The position numbers and the translations under genes were made by a program. A DNA stretch of 64,000 nucleotides, taken from positions 641,395-705,394 of the forward strand of contig NZ_WLYS01000003.1 in assembly GCF_011316935.1 (NCBI RefSeq), in the 5' to 3' direction. Of this stretch, positions 51,779 to 58,148 are shown one piece after another; position 1 is the stretch's first letter, and every line of letters starts with the position of its first letter. The stretch is from Sphingobacterium chungjuense (GTDB lineage Bacteria > Bacteroidota > Bacteroidia > Sphingobacteriales > Sphingobacteriaceae). The notes under the pieces were generated by a model. That model made no database searches, was not told the DNA's origin, and worked only from the letters and a program-made list of their open reading frames with translations.

Positions 51779-53908
51779 TTAATTATCGGTCGCTTGCGGT
51801 GCTGTATTGACTTTGATATCTGTACCAAGCCGTTGCAAGTAAGCGATCATGGCGATGATTTCCCGATCCGAATCTACTTCGACTTGGTTTGCGCGCAAAG
51901 CTTCGGCGATTTCTTCGGCTTGTTTTTTCGCCTCCGGCAATGCCTGTTGGATCTGCTGATCGGTATAAGGCACGCCCAATGTTCTCATCACAGATAGTTT
52001 TTTCGATAAATCGGAATAGTCGATTTCTTGCTCGATCAACCAAGGATAGGCCGGCATGATACTTCCCGGTGAGGTGATGGTCGGGTCCAACAAGTGATCC
52101 AAATGCCATTTGTGCGGATACTTGCCTCCGATACGTTGTAGGTCAGGTCCTGTACGTTTGGATCCCCACAAGAATGGGTGATCGTACACGAATTCCCCTG
52201 CTTTACTGTATTCTCCGTATCGCGCGGTCTCCGAGCGAAATGGTCGAATGGTTTGCGAATGGCAATTCACACAGCCTTCACGGATATACAAGTCACGACC
52301 TTGAATCTCTAGTGCCGTGTACGGTTTTACCGATGGAATGCTTGGCACATTGCTACTCATCGTGAATGTCGGAATCATCTCCACCATACCACCTATAATA
52401 ATAGCTATAAGCGCTAATACCATAAAGAGCATAGGCTTGCGTTCTAAACGGCGATGACGATATTTTTCCCCGTGAATAGCATTGTCTAAGGCTGGCGCTT
52501 CGGCTTTTTCATTTTTTAGCAGCTGTCCTTTACGCATGGTTTTAGCCAAATTAAACGCCATCATAATTGCACCGGTAAGGTATAATGCTCCTCCAAACGC
52601 GCGCATCATATGCATCGGAAGGATTTCTAGTGTGGTAGCCAAAAAGTTTGGATGGCGTAGCACGCCCTCGGGCGTAAAGTCTTTCCACATCAAACCTTGC
52701 ACCACGGCAGCCCAGTACATCGGGATCGCATAGAACAAGATGCCAAGCGTACCGATCCAAAAGTGTGCGTTCGCCATTTTTTTTGAATACAGATCTGTAC
52801 GGTAGATGCGTGGCACAATCCAATACAAAATGGCAAAGGTCATAAAGCCATTCCAACCTAATGCGCCAACGTGCACGTGTGCTACAATCCAATCGGTAAA
52901 GTGCGCAATGGCGTTGACTTGCTTCAGAGACAATAACGGACCTTCAAAAGTCGCCATACCGTACGCCGTTAGCGCCACAACCATAAATTTCAAGGTTGGC
53001 TCGCTACGTACTTTGTCCCAAGCACCGCGCAAAGTCAATAAGCCATTGATCATACCACCCCAAGATGGCGCGATGAGCATGACGGAGAATACGACACCTA
53101 AAGACTGTACCCAACCCGGTAGCGCGGTATATAAAAGATGATGCGGACCTGCCCAGATGTAGATGAAGATCAATGACCAGAAATGCAGAATACTTAGTCG
53201 ATAAGAATAGATCGGTCGATTGGCCATCTTTGGCAAGAAATAATACATCATGCCGAGATAAGGCGTGGTCAGGAAAAATGCGACCGCATTGTGGCCGTAC
53301 CACCATTGCACCAAGGCATCTTGCACACCAGCATAAATGTAATAGCTCTTCCAAAAGCTGACGGGCACTTGCATAGAATTTACGATATGCAGTACGGCAA
53401 TGGTGACAAAGGTGGCAATGTAAAACCAAACGGCCACGTACATATGTCTTTCGCGACGTTTGATGATAGTGCCAAACATATTGATTCCAAAAACAACCCA
53501 GATAATAGTAATCGCTAAATCTATTGGCCATTCCATTTCGGCATATTCATGTGAGCTGGTCAATCCTAAGGGCAAGGTGATAGCGGAGGCTACGATGATC
53601 AGTTGCCAACCCCAAAAGTGGATTTTGCCAAGCATATCGCTGAACATACGCGATTTCAATACGCGCTGCATAGAATAATAGACACCCATAAAGATCCCAT
53701 TGCCCACGAAGGCGAAGATCACTGCATTGGTATGCACGGGGCGCACACGTCCAAATGTGGTGTATTGCGTTAGGAAGTTCATCTCCGGCCAGATGAGCTG
53801 TAATGCCACGAGTAGGCCGACTGACATGCCGATTAGTCCCCAAACGATGGTGGCCAAACCAAAATCGCGCACGATTTTGTTGTCATATTCAAATTGCTGT
53901 AACTGCAT
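51779..53908 (-). CDS. ccoN: cbb3 oxidase fused subunits I and II (CcoNO)
   Basis: A 709-residue fusion of the catalytic heme-copper subunit I (about 1-480) and the monoheme subunit II (about 500-709), the common Bacteroidota form. Subunit I has 12 or more helices with GRVRPVHTNAVIFAFVGNG (low-spin heme His), WWYGHNAVAFFLTTPYLGMM (copper B His), WAGPHHLLYTALPGW, and WIVAHVHVGALGWNGFMTFA (heme ligands). Subunit II is anchored by LFMVLALIAIIIGGMVEMIP and has YIREGCVNCHSQTIRPFRSE. ATG 53908 (MQLQQFEYDN) is chosen; the longer frame starts at a TTG (53935) inside the -7 element. Confidence 0.96.
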   Translation of the reverse strand: MQLQQFEYDNKIVRDFGLATIVWGLIGMSVGLLVALQLIWPEMNFLTQYTTFGRVRPVHTNAVIFAFVGNGIFMGVYYSMQRVLKSRMFSDMLGKIHFWGWQLIIVASAITLPLGLTSSHEYAEMEWPIDLAITIIWVVFGINMFGTIIKRRERHMYVAVWFYIATFVTIAVLHIVNSMQVPVSFWKSYYIYAGVQDALVQWWYGHNAVAFFLTTPYLGMMYYFLPKMANRPIYSYRLSILHFWSLIFIYIWAGPHHLLYTALPGWVQSLGVVFSVMLIAPSWGGMINGLLTLRGAWDKVRSEPTLKFMVVALTAYGMATFEGPLLSLKQVNAIAHFTDWIVAHVHVGALGWNGFMTFAILYWIVPRIYRTDLYSKKMANAHFWIGTLGILFYAIPMYWAAVVQGLMWKDFTPEGVLRHPNFLATTLEILPMHMMRAFGGALYLTGAIMMAFNLAKTMRKGQLLKNEKAEAPALDNAIHGEKYRHRRLERKPMLFMVLALIAIIIGGMVEMIPTFTMSSNVPSIPSVKPYTALEIQGRDLYIREGCVNCHSQTIRPFRSETARYGEYSKAGEFVYDHPFLWGSKRTGPDLQRIGGKYPHKWHLDHLLDPTITSPGSIMPAYPWLIEQEIDYSDLSKKLSVMRTLGVPYTDQQIQQALPEAKKQAEEIAEALRANQVEVDSDREIIAMIAYLQRLGTDIKVNTAPQATDN

Positions 53909-53932
53909 TATTCTCTGCTTTTGTTTGTCATC

Positions 53933-53940
53933 CAAAAGTA
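53933..53940 (-). promoter_or_regulatory. -7 element of the cco operon
   Basis: TACTTTTG on the minus strand; predicted start about 53928, with a ~20-base leader before ATG 53908. The TTG at 53933-53935 lies within it. Confidence 0.62.
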
Positions 53941-53985
53941 GAAAAGCCCCATCACAGCGCTAATGACCAACTATACCGAAAAAGG

Positions 53986-53997
53986 TGATCTTTATCA
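53986..53997. promoter_or_regulatory. FNR-like binding site upstream of the cbb3 operon
   Basis: On the minus strand ATGAT-AAAG-ATCAC, i.e. the palindromic core TGAT-N4-ATCA of the FNR/CRP family (consensus TTGAT-N4-ATCAA, 8 of 10 match). Centred about 60-64 bp upstream of the predicted start, a class I activator position. Confidence 0.55.
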
Positions 53998-54011
53998 TAA
54001 TTTTCCAGTAC

Positions 54012-54049
54012 AAAAAAATGGCTGATAGACATTGTGTCTATCAGCCATT
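54012..54049 (-). terminator. Terminator of the lytic transglycosylase gene
   Basis: AATGGCTGATAGACA and TGTCTATCAGCCATT form a 15-bp stem with a 3-base loop, followed on the minus strand by TTTTTG. It insulates the cco operon from the gene upstream. Confidence 0.9.
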
Positions 54050-54073
54050 CTATAAGTTAAATTAGATCGGGAA

Positions 54074-54871
54074 TTACATCATCGCGACATCTTCCTGCAC
54101 ATCCGTATTTGCCTTGGCCAATCTTCGATAACCAAAACGATCTGGATGTTCAATAACGGATTTCACAGAGATAATCTTGTACACGTACGACCCGGTCTCT
54201 TTATTGAGATTTAGGTCGTAATAACTTTCCGTACCTTGGCGACGAATAGACCGCTTTAAGCTACCTCCGCCTACATTATAAGCGGCTGCAACTAAGGTCC
54301 AATCACCAAATTCCCGATGCAAAGCTTTGAGGTATTTCGCGGCTGCGTGCGTAGATTTGGTCAAATCCATGCGATCATCCACATCCCCATTTACGCGCAG
54401 TCCATATAACCGAGCCGTAGCTGGAATAAACTGCCAATAACCACCAGCACCTTTATGCGATGAAGTACGCGGATCCAAATCACTTTCCACCACAGGAATG
54501 TATTTGAAATCTTCTGGTATGCCATGAGACGCTAGGATCTTCGCGATACGCGGAAGATACTCATTCGCTTTGCGATGCATCTTATACGATTGGATCTTCT
54601 TGTAGGAAAATCTTTTGAGGTAAGTATTCAGCTTTGTTTTTACAGCTGGATCATCTAGGGGTACTTCCTCTTCGGCAAATGTAACATCACTCCAGTAGGG
54701 GTCTCTTTCGGCCGAGTCTACTGTTGCCGTTGTTTTTTGTTGTTTGTCGAACTCCCATGCCACTGGATTGGTCCCTTTAGGCACATTGTCGACATTGGAG
54801 CTTGAGTATAATTTTGTCAGCAAAACAGCGACCAGCACTATACTACAAGCTAATGCTTTATTTTTTATCAT
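54074..54871 (-). CDS. Lytic transglycosylase (MltD/Slt family)
   Basis: A 265-residue exported peptidoglycan lyase. The N-terminal helix (LACSIVLVAVLLTKLY) acts as a signal or anchor. The SLT domain (about 105-240) has the catalytic Glu129 in YIPVVESDLDPRTSSHKGAG, then GYWQFIPATARLYGLRVNGD, DDRMDLTKSTHAAAKYLKAL and LVAAAYNVGGGSLKRSIRR. No LysM repeats, unlike full MltD. ATTAAGGAAGTTA upstream may act as a weak Shine-Dalgarno. It has its own promoter (54948-54955) and terminator. Confidence 0.92.
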   Translation of the reverse strand: MIKNKALACSIVLVAVLLTKLYSSSNVDNVPKGTNPVAWEFDKQQKTTATVDSAERDPYWSDVTFAEEEVPLDDPAVKTKLNTYLKRFSYKKIQSYKMHRKANEYLPRIAKILASHGIPEDFKYIPVVESDLDPRTSSHKGAGGYWQFIPATARLYGLRVNGDVDDRMDLTKSTHAAAKYLKALHREFGDWTLVAAAYNVGGGSLKRSIRRQGTESYYDLNLNKETGSYVYKIISVKSVIEHPDRFGYRRLAKANTDVQEDVAMM

Positions 54872-54947
54872 TAACTTCCTTAATGTTATCCGTCCCCAAA
54901 TTCTTGTGTATGCAAGGGGAAAATGATAACTTGGTAAATTGAGCCGA

Positions 54948-54955
54948 CAAAGATA
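54948..54955 (-). promoter_or_regulatory. -7 element of the lytic transglycosylase gene
   Basis: TATCTTTG on the minus strand; predicted start about 54942, leader about 71 bases. Confidence 0.55.
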
Positions 54956-55063
54956 AGGACGATTTCTTTAATTACCAAATAGTTATCTGATGCCCTCTCT
55001 AGCCGAATACAAACAACTCCCACAAAATCAATGCACTTATAGTAATAAATACAGATAAAAGCG

Positions 55064-55071
55064 TACCTTTG
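55064..55071 (+). promoter_or_regulatory. -7 element of the RluB-type gene
   Basis: TACCTTTG on the plus strand; predicted start about 55076, leader about 16 bases before ATG 55092. Confidence 0.6.
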
Positions 55072-55091
55072 CAGCCTAATTTAATTTCTAT

Positions 55092-56537
55092 ATGCCATTC
55101 AACAACAAAAGGAACAGTCGTGACGACAGCGCCAGAAGAGGTAGAAACAACGAAGAATCCCGTTCTCGTAGTACTGATCGTCCAAAATCAAATTTTTCAT
55201 CATCAGACAAACGCTTCAACAAAGAAGGTCGTGGAGATGATAACAGATCAAGAAACACAGGTGAAGGATTTGCCAAAAAATCTTTCGGCGATCGTACGGA
55301 ACGTAAACCATACAACAGCGACAACCGCAGATCTTCCGAAGATCGCAAACCATATAACAGCGACAACCGCAGATCTTCCGAAGACCGCAAACCATATAAC
55401 AGCGACAACCGCAGATCATCTGAAGATCGCAAACCATACAACAGCGACAACCGCAGATTATCTGAAGATCGCAAACCATACAACAGCGACAACCACAGAT
55501 CATCTGAAGACCGCAAACCATACAACAGCGACAACCGCAGATCATCCGAAGACCGTGCTGGTAGCGCAAGAGGTAACGACAAATTCAAGAAAGACGGATT
55601 TAGCCGAAACAACTCCGCTCGTCCCGACTTCAAACAGCGTGATGGAGGATTCAAAAAAAGACCTTTCAACGATCGTGATGAGCAAGGGCAAGGCGGAGAT
55701 AGAACTAATTTCCGCAGCAGAAAGACTTTTGGATCTGCTGATGGAGACGAAAAGACTTATTTCCCAAATAGAAGATTTGCACAGGCACGGAAACCTGCCT
55801 CAGGACAAGCCATTGATGATGGCACGATCCGTCTGAACCGCTATATTTCAAACTCAGGCATTTGTTCGAGAAGAAAAGCTGATGAATTAATCGAGCAAGG
55901 CTTAATCTCGGTGAATGGTGAGATCGTGACCGAGTTGGGTACAAAAGTAGATCCGGCGAAAGACGAAATCCGTTACAACAACGAACGCCTTAAGCGTGAA
56001 AAAATGGTTTATGTTTTATTAAACAAACCTAAAGACTACATCACGACGACCGACGATCCACAAGAAAGACGTACCGTGATGCAGTTGGTAAGCAAAGCGA
56101 CGAAAGAGCGCATCTATCCAGTAGGACGATTGGATCGTAATACGACTGGATTGCTATTGCTTACGAATGATGGTAACTTGGCAGAAAAACTTTCTCATCC
56201 AAGAAATAATATCAGCAAAATGTACCACGTGGAGCTAGACAAAAGTCTTTCTCAAGGTGACATGAACAAAATCGAATTTGGTATCGAACTAGAAGACGGA
56301 TTGATCAAACCAGATGAGGTAAGTTATGTAACTGGCGCGAGCAAGAAAGAAGTCGGCATCCAGATCCACAGCGGCAAAAACCGTATTGTTAGACGTATTT
56401 TCGAACATTTAGGTTACGAAGTAGTCAAATTGGATCGTGTGGTGTATGCCAACTTGACCAAGAAAGATTTGCCTCGTGGTAGATGGCGTTACTTGGAAGA
56501 GCGTGAGTTGATCCAACTAAAACACTTGATGAAATAG
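55092..56537 (+). CDS. RluB-type rRNA pseudouridine synthase with repetitive disordered N-terminal tail
   Basis: A 481-residue protein. Residues 1-235 are highly charged, rich in Arg, Ser, Asp, Asn and Lys, and contain six copies of a 14-residue repeat (71-154, unit RKPYNSDNRRSSED); this region is almost surely disordered and may bind RNA. Residues ~238-285 are an S4 domain (IRLNRYISNSGICSRRKADE). The catalytic domain (about 300-475) has VYVLLNKPKDYITTT, YPVGRLDRNTTGLLLLTNDG (catalytic Asp in RLD), HPRNNISKMYHVELD and HSGKNRIVRRIFEHLGYEV. It probably makes a pseudouridine in 23S rRNA. Monocistronic, with a terminator after it. Confidence 0.93.
   Translation: MPFNNKRNSRDDSARRGRNNEESRSRSTDRPKSNFSSSDKRFNKEGRGDDNRSRNTGEGFAKKSFGDRTERKPYNSDNRRSSEDRKPYNSDNRRSSEDRKPYNSDNRRSSEDRKPYNSDNRRLSEDRKPYNSDNHRSSEDRKPYNSDNRRSSEDRAGSARGNDKFKKDGFSRNNSARPDFKQRDGGFKKRPFNDRDEQGQGGDRTNFRSRKTFGSADGDEKTYFPNRRFAQARKPASGQAIDDGTIRLNRYISNSGICSRRKADELIEQGLISVNGEIVTELGTKVDPAKDEIRYNNERLKREKMVYVLLNKPKDYITTTDDPQERRTVMQLVSKATKERIYPVGRLDRNTTGLLLLTNDGNLAEKLSHPRNNISKMYHVELDKSLSQGDMNKIEFGIELEDGLIKPDEVSYVTGASKKEVGIQIHSGKNRIVRRIFEHLGYEVVKLDRVVYANLTKKDLPRGRWRYLEERELIQLKHLMK
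55302..55553 (+). repeat. Six tandem 42-bp repeats inside the RluB-type gene
   Basis: Units start at 55302, 55344, 55386, 55428, 55470 and 55512 and encode RKPYNSDNRRSSED, with Leu for Ser in unit 4 and His for Arg in unit 5. Copies differ at few, mostly synonymous sites, so expansion is recent and the count may vary between strains. Confidence 0.93.
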
Positions 56538-56547
56538 AGATTTACGA

Positions 56548-56572
56548 GGCGCTAGAAATAGCGCCTTTTTTA
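56548..56572 (+). terminator. Terminator of the RluB-type gene
   Basis: GGCGCTA-GAAA-TAGCGCC followed by TTTTTTATT: a 7-bp GC-rich stem with a GNRA-like tetraloop and T-run. Confidence 0.92.
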
Positions 56573-56589
56573 TTGCCTGCTAAAATGTG

Positions 56590-56597
56590 TATTTTTG
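56590..56597 (+). promoter_or_regulatory. -7 element of the MazG-like gene
   Basis: TATTTTTG, 18 bases before ATG 56616; predicted start about 56602. Confidence 0.55.
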
Positions 56598-56615
56598 GCA
56601 AAATTATAATAGCAC

Positions 56616-57086
56616 ATGACAGATCCTAAAAGCTTAACATCGGTATCCGAGTTTCACAAAACATTTCAACACCCTATTTTAGAGAGCCCACAAATCCCTG
56701 CTCCTAGCAGGTCGGCGTTACGCGTTTCTTTGATAGCAGAAGAGTTGAAAGAGCTCGAAGAAGCGATACAAAATAATGATTTGGTAGAAGTAGCCGATGC
56801 GCTGTGCGATATTCAATATGTACTTTCGGGTGCTATCCTCGAATTCGGATTACAAAACAAATTTAATGCGTTGTTCGAGGAAGTACAACGCTCTAATATG
56901 AGCAAAGCTTGTAAATCAGAAGAAGAAGCGATACAAACGCAAGAGCACTACCGTGCAAAAGGAGTAGAATCGTATTATAAGAAAGTGGATGATCTTTATT
57001 TAGTATTCCGAGAAGGAGATCACAAGACGTTGAAGTCGGTCAACTATTCGCCAGCAGATCTAAAAACAATCTTGGCAGAGAAATAG
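56616..57086 (+). CDS. MazG-like nucleotide pyrophosphohydrolase family protein
   Basis: A 156-residue all-alpha NTP pyrophosphatase-fold protein. SALRVSLIAEELKELEEAIQ and NNDLVEVADALCDIQYVLSG match the metal-binding ExxE...ExxD pattern of MazG/PRA-PH/dUTPase proteins (E-E-L-x-E-L and E-V-A-D-x-x-x-D). EVQRSNMSKACKSEEEAIQT and the extended C-terminus KVDDLYLVFREGDHK are as in 'phosphoribosyl-ATP diphosphatase-like' members. The nucleotide hydrolysed is unknown; sanitising modified dNTPs is a family theme. Monocistronic. Confidence 0.82.
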   Translation: MTDPKSLTSVSEFHKTFQHPILESPQIPAPSRSALRVSLIAEELKELEEAIQNNDLVEVADALCDIQYVLSGAILEFGLQNKFNALFEEVQRSNMSKACKSEEEAIQTQEHYRAKGVESYYKKVDDLYLVFREGDHKTLKSVNYSPADLKTILAEK

Positions 57087-57118
57087 CAAAACTTGCTATA
57101 GAGCAAAAATATTGTCAG

Positions 57119-57155
57119 GGATCAGCTTGACCAATTAAGCTTGGTAAGCTGATCC
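57119..57155. terminator. Hairpin between the MazG-like and YhcC genes
   Basis: GGATCAGCTT and AAGCTGATCC pair, with an inner CCAA/TTGG extension. The hairpin covers the last codons of the yhcC-like gene. T-tails are weak, so it may be a processing or retention hairpin for the converging transcripts. Confidence 0.5.
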
Positions 57156-58082
57156 TTGTTTTACCCCACGCGCCTCCAAACCTTTGTCAATGACGGTTTG
57201 GATCTTTGATTTTGGAAAACCCCAATTCGGCGCGATCAAGAGCTCCTTATCCGCGATACCAAAAATCCGTTGAATAATGATATCTGGTCGAAGCAATGGA
57301 ATGAACTTCGCTAAAAAATCCGTATATTCTTCGATAGTAAATAATTTGAAAGGCTCGCGTTTATATTTAGCCCCCATGATGGAGCCTTCCACGATATGCA
57401 GGTGATGTAATTTCACAAATTTGATATGGGGCTGCTTGTTAATTTCGTCCGCATATTTAAGCATCATCTCCTCGGTCTCCCATGGAAAACCAAAGATGGT
57501 ATGTACGCAAATCTCTAACTTGGAGCCTTCCAATAGCTTCATGATATTGATAAATTCGTCGTGCAGGCAGCCACGATTGATACGCTCTAAGGTATCGTTA
57601 TAGATCGACTCCATGCCCATCTCTAAATCCACGTCATAGCGATCGGTATAGCTCTCCAACAAAGCAATTTTTTCAAAATCTAGACAATCTGGTCGCGTGC
57701 CGACCGATAAACCTACAGTATGCTCTGGACAAACACTCAACGCTTCGTCGTACATCATCTTGAGCAAGTGCGTCGGGGCATAGGTATTGGTATTGGGCTG
57801 AAAATAGATTACAAACTTCTCTGCACCGTAAGATTTACGCGCTCTTTCGATACCATTTTCTACCTGCTCTCGCATAGATGGAATCTTGCGCGCCGTATCA
57901 GGGGTAAAAGAATCGACGTTGCAATACGTACAACCGCCATATCCCTTGCTCCCATCCCGATTAGGACAGGTAAAATTTCCGTCTACAATGACTTTGAAAA
58001 CTTTTTGTCCTGCGTATTTCTCTTTGAGGTACGCGCCGTAATGATTATACGGTTTTACGCCTGTATCTAATAGTGTTGCCAT
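57135..58082 (-). CDS. YhcC-type radical SAM protein (TIGR01212)
   Basis: A 315-residue radical SAM protein. The signature cysteines are in VDGNFTCPNRDGSKGYGGCT with YC following (C-x12-CxxC), the atypical spacing of this family. YFQPNTNTYAPTHLLKMMYD, VGLSVGTRPDCLD, DLEMGMESIYNDTLERINRG and VHTIFGFPWETEE are also typical, as is HHLHIVEGS. Family function is unknown; some members have been linked to tRNA or to redox-related roles. The start is ATG 58082 (MATLLDTGVKPYNHYG); the longer frame to 58124 crosses the -7 element at 58092-58099. Confidence 0.92.
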   Translation of the reverse strand: MATLLDTGVKPYNHYGAYLKEKYAGQKVFKVIVDGNFTCPNRDGSKGYGGCTYCNVDSFTPDTARKIPSMREQVENGIERARKSYGAEKFVIYFQPNTNTYAPTHLLKMMYDEALSVCPEHTVGLSVGTRPDCLDFEKIALLESYTDRYDVDLEMGMESIYNDTLERINRGCLHDEFINIMKLLEGSKLEICVHTIFGFPWETEEMMLKYADEINKQPHIKFVKLHHLHIVEGSIMGAKYKREPFKLFTIEEYTDFLAKFIPLLRPDIIIQRIFGIADKELLIAPNWGFPKSKIQTVIDKGLEARGVKQGSAYQA

Positions 58083-58091
58083 CTTGTGCTG

Positions 58092-58099
58092 CAAAGATA
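58092..58099 (-). promoter_or_regulatory. -7 element of the yhcC-like gene
   Basis: TATCTTTG on the minus strand; predicted start ~58087, five bases before ATG 58082, so the mRNA is nearly leaderless. Confidence 0.62.
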
Positions 58100-58148
58100 C
58101 GCATACTTGCTGGGTATGCAACAACTCGTAAAAGGCGCCCCGCTAAAT

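Noticed and set aside
53909..53980. A ccoS remnant: about 20 hydrophobic codons (VISAVMGLFYFWMTNKSRE) after a TTG
   Set aside because: Too short, no CcoS signature, and it overlaps the inferred promoter of ccoN.
55302..55553. CRISPR array
   Set aside because: Direct repeats are contiguous, coding, and have no unique spacers.
55088..55669. 193-codon minus-strand frame across the RluB repeats, with repeated LRLSLLYGLRSSDD
   Set aside because: Open only because the repeat unit has no stops in that frame; the plus-strand reading continues into S4 and pseudouridine synthase domains.
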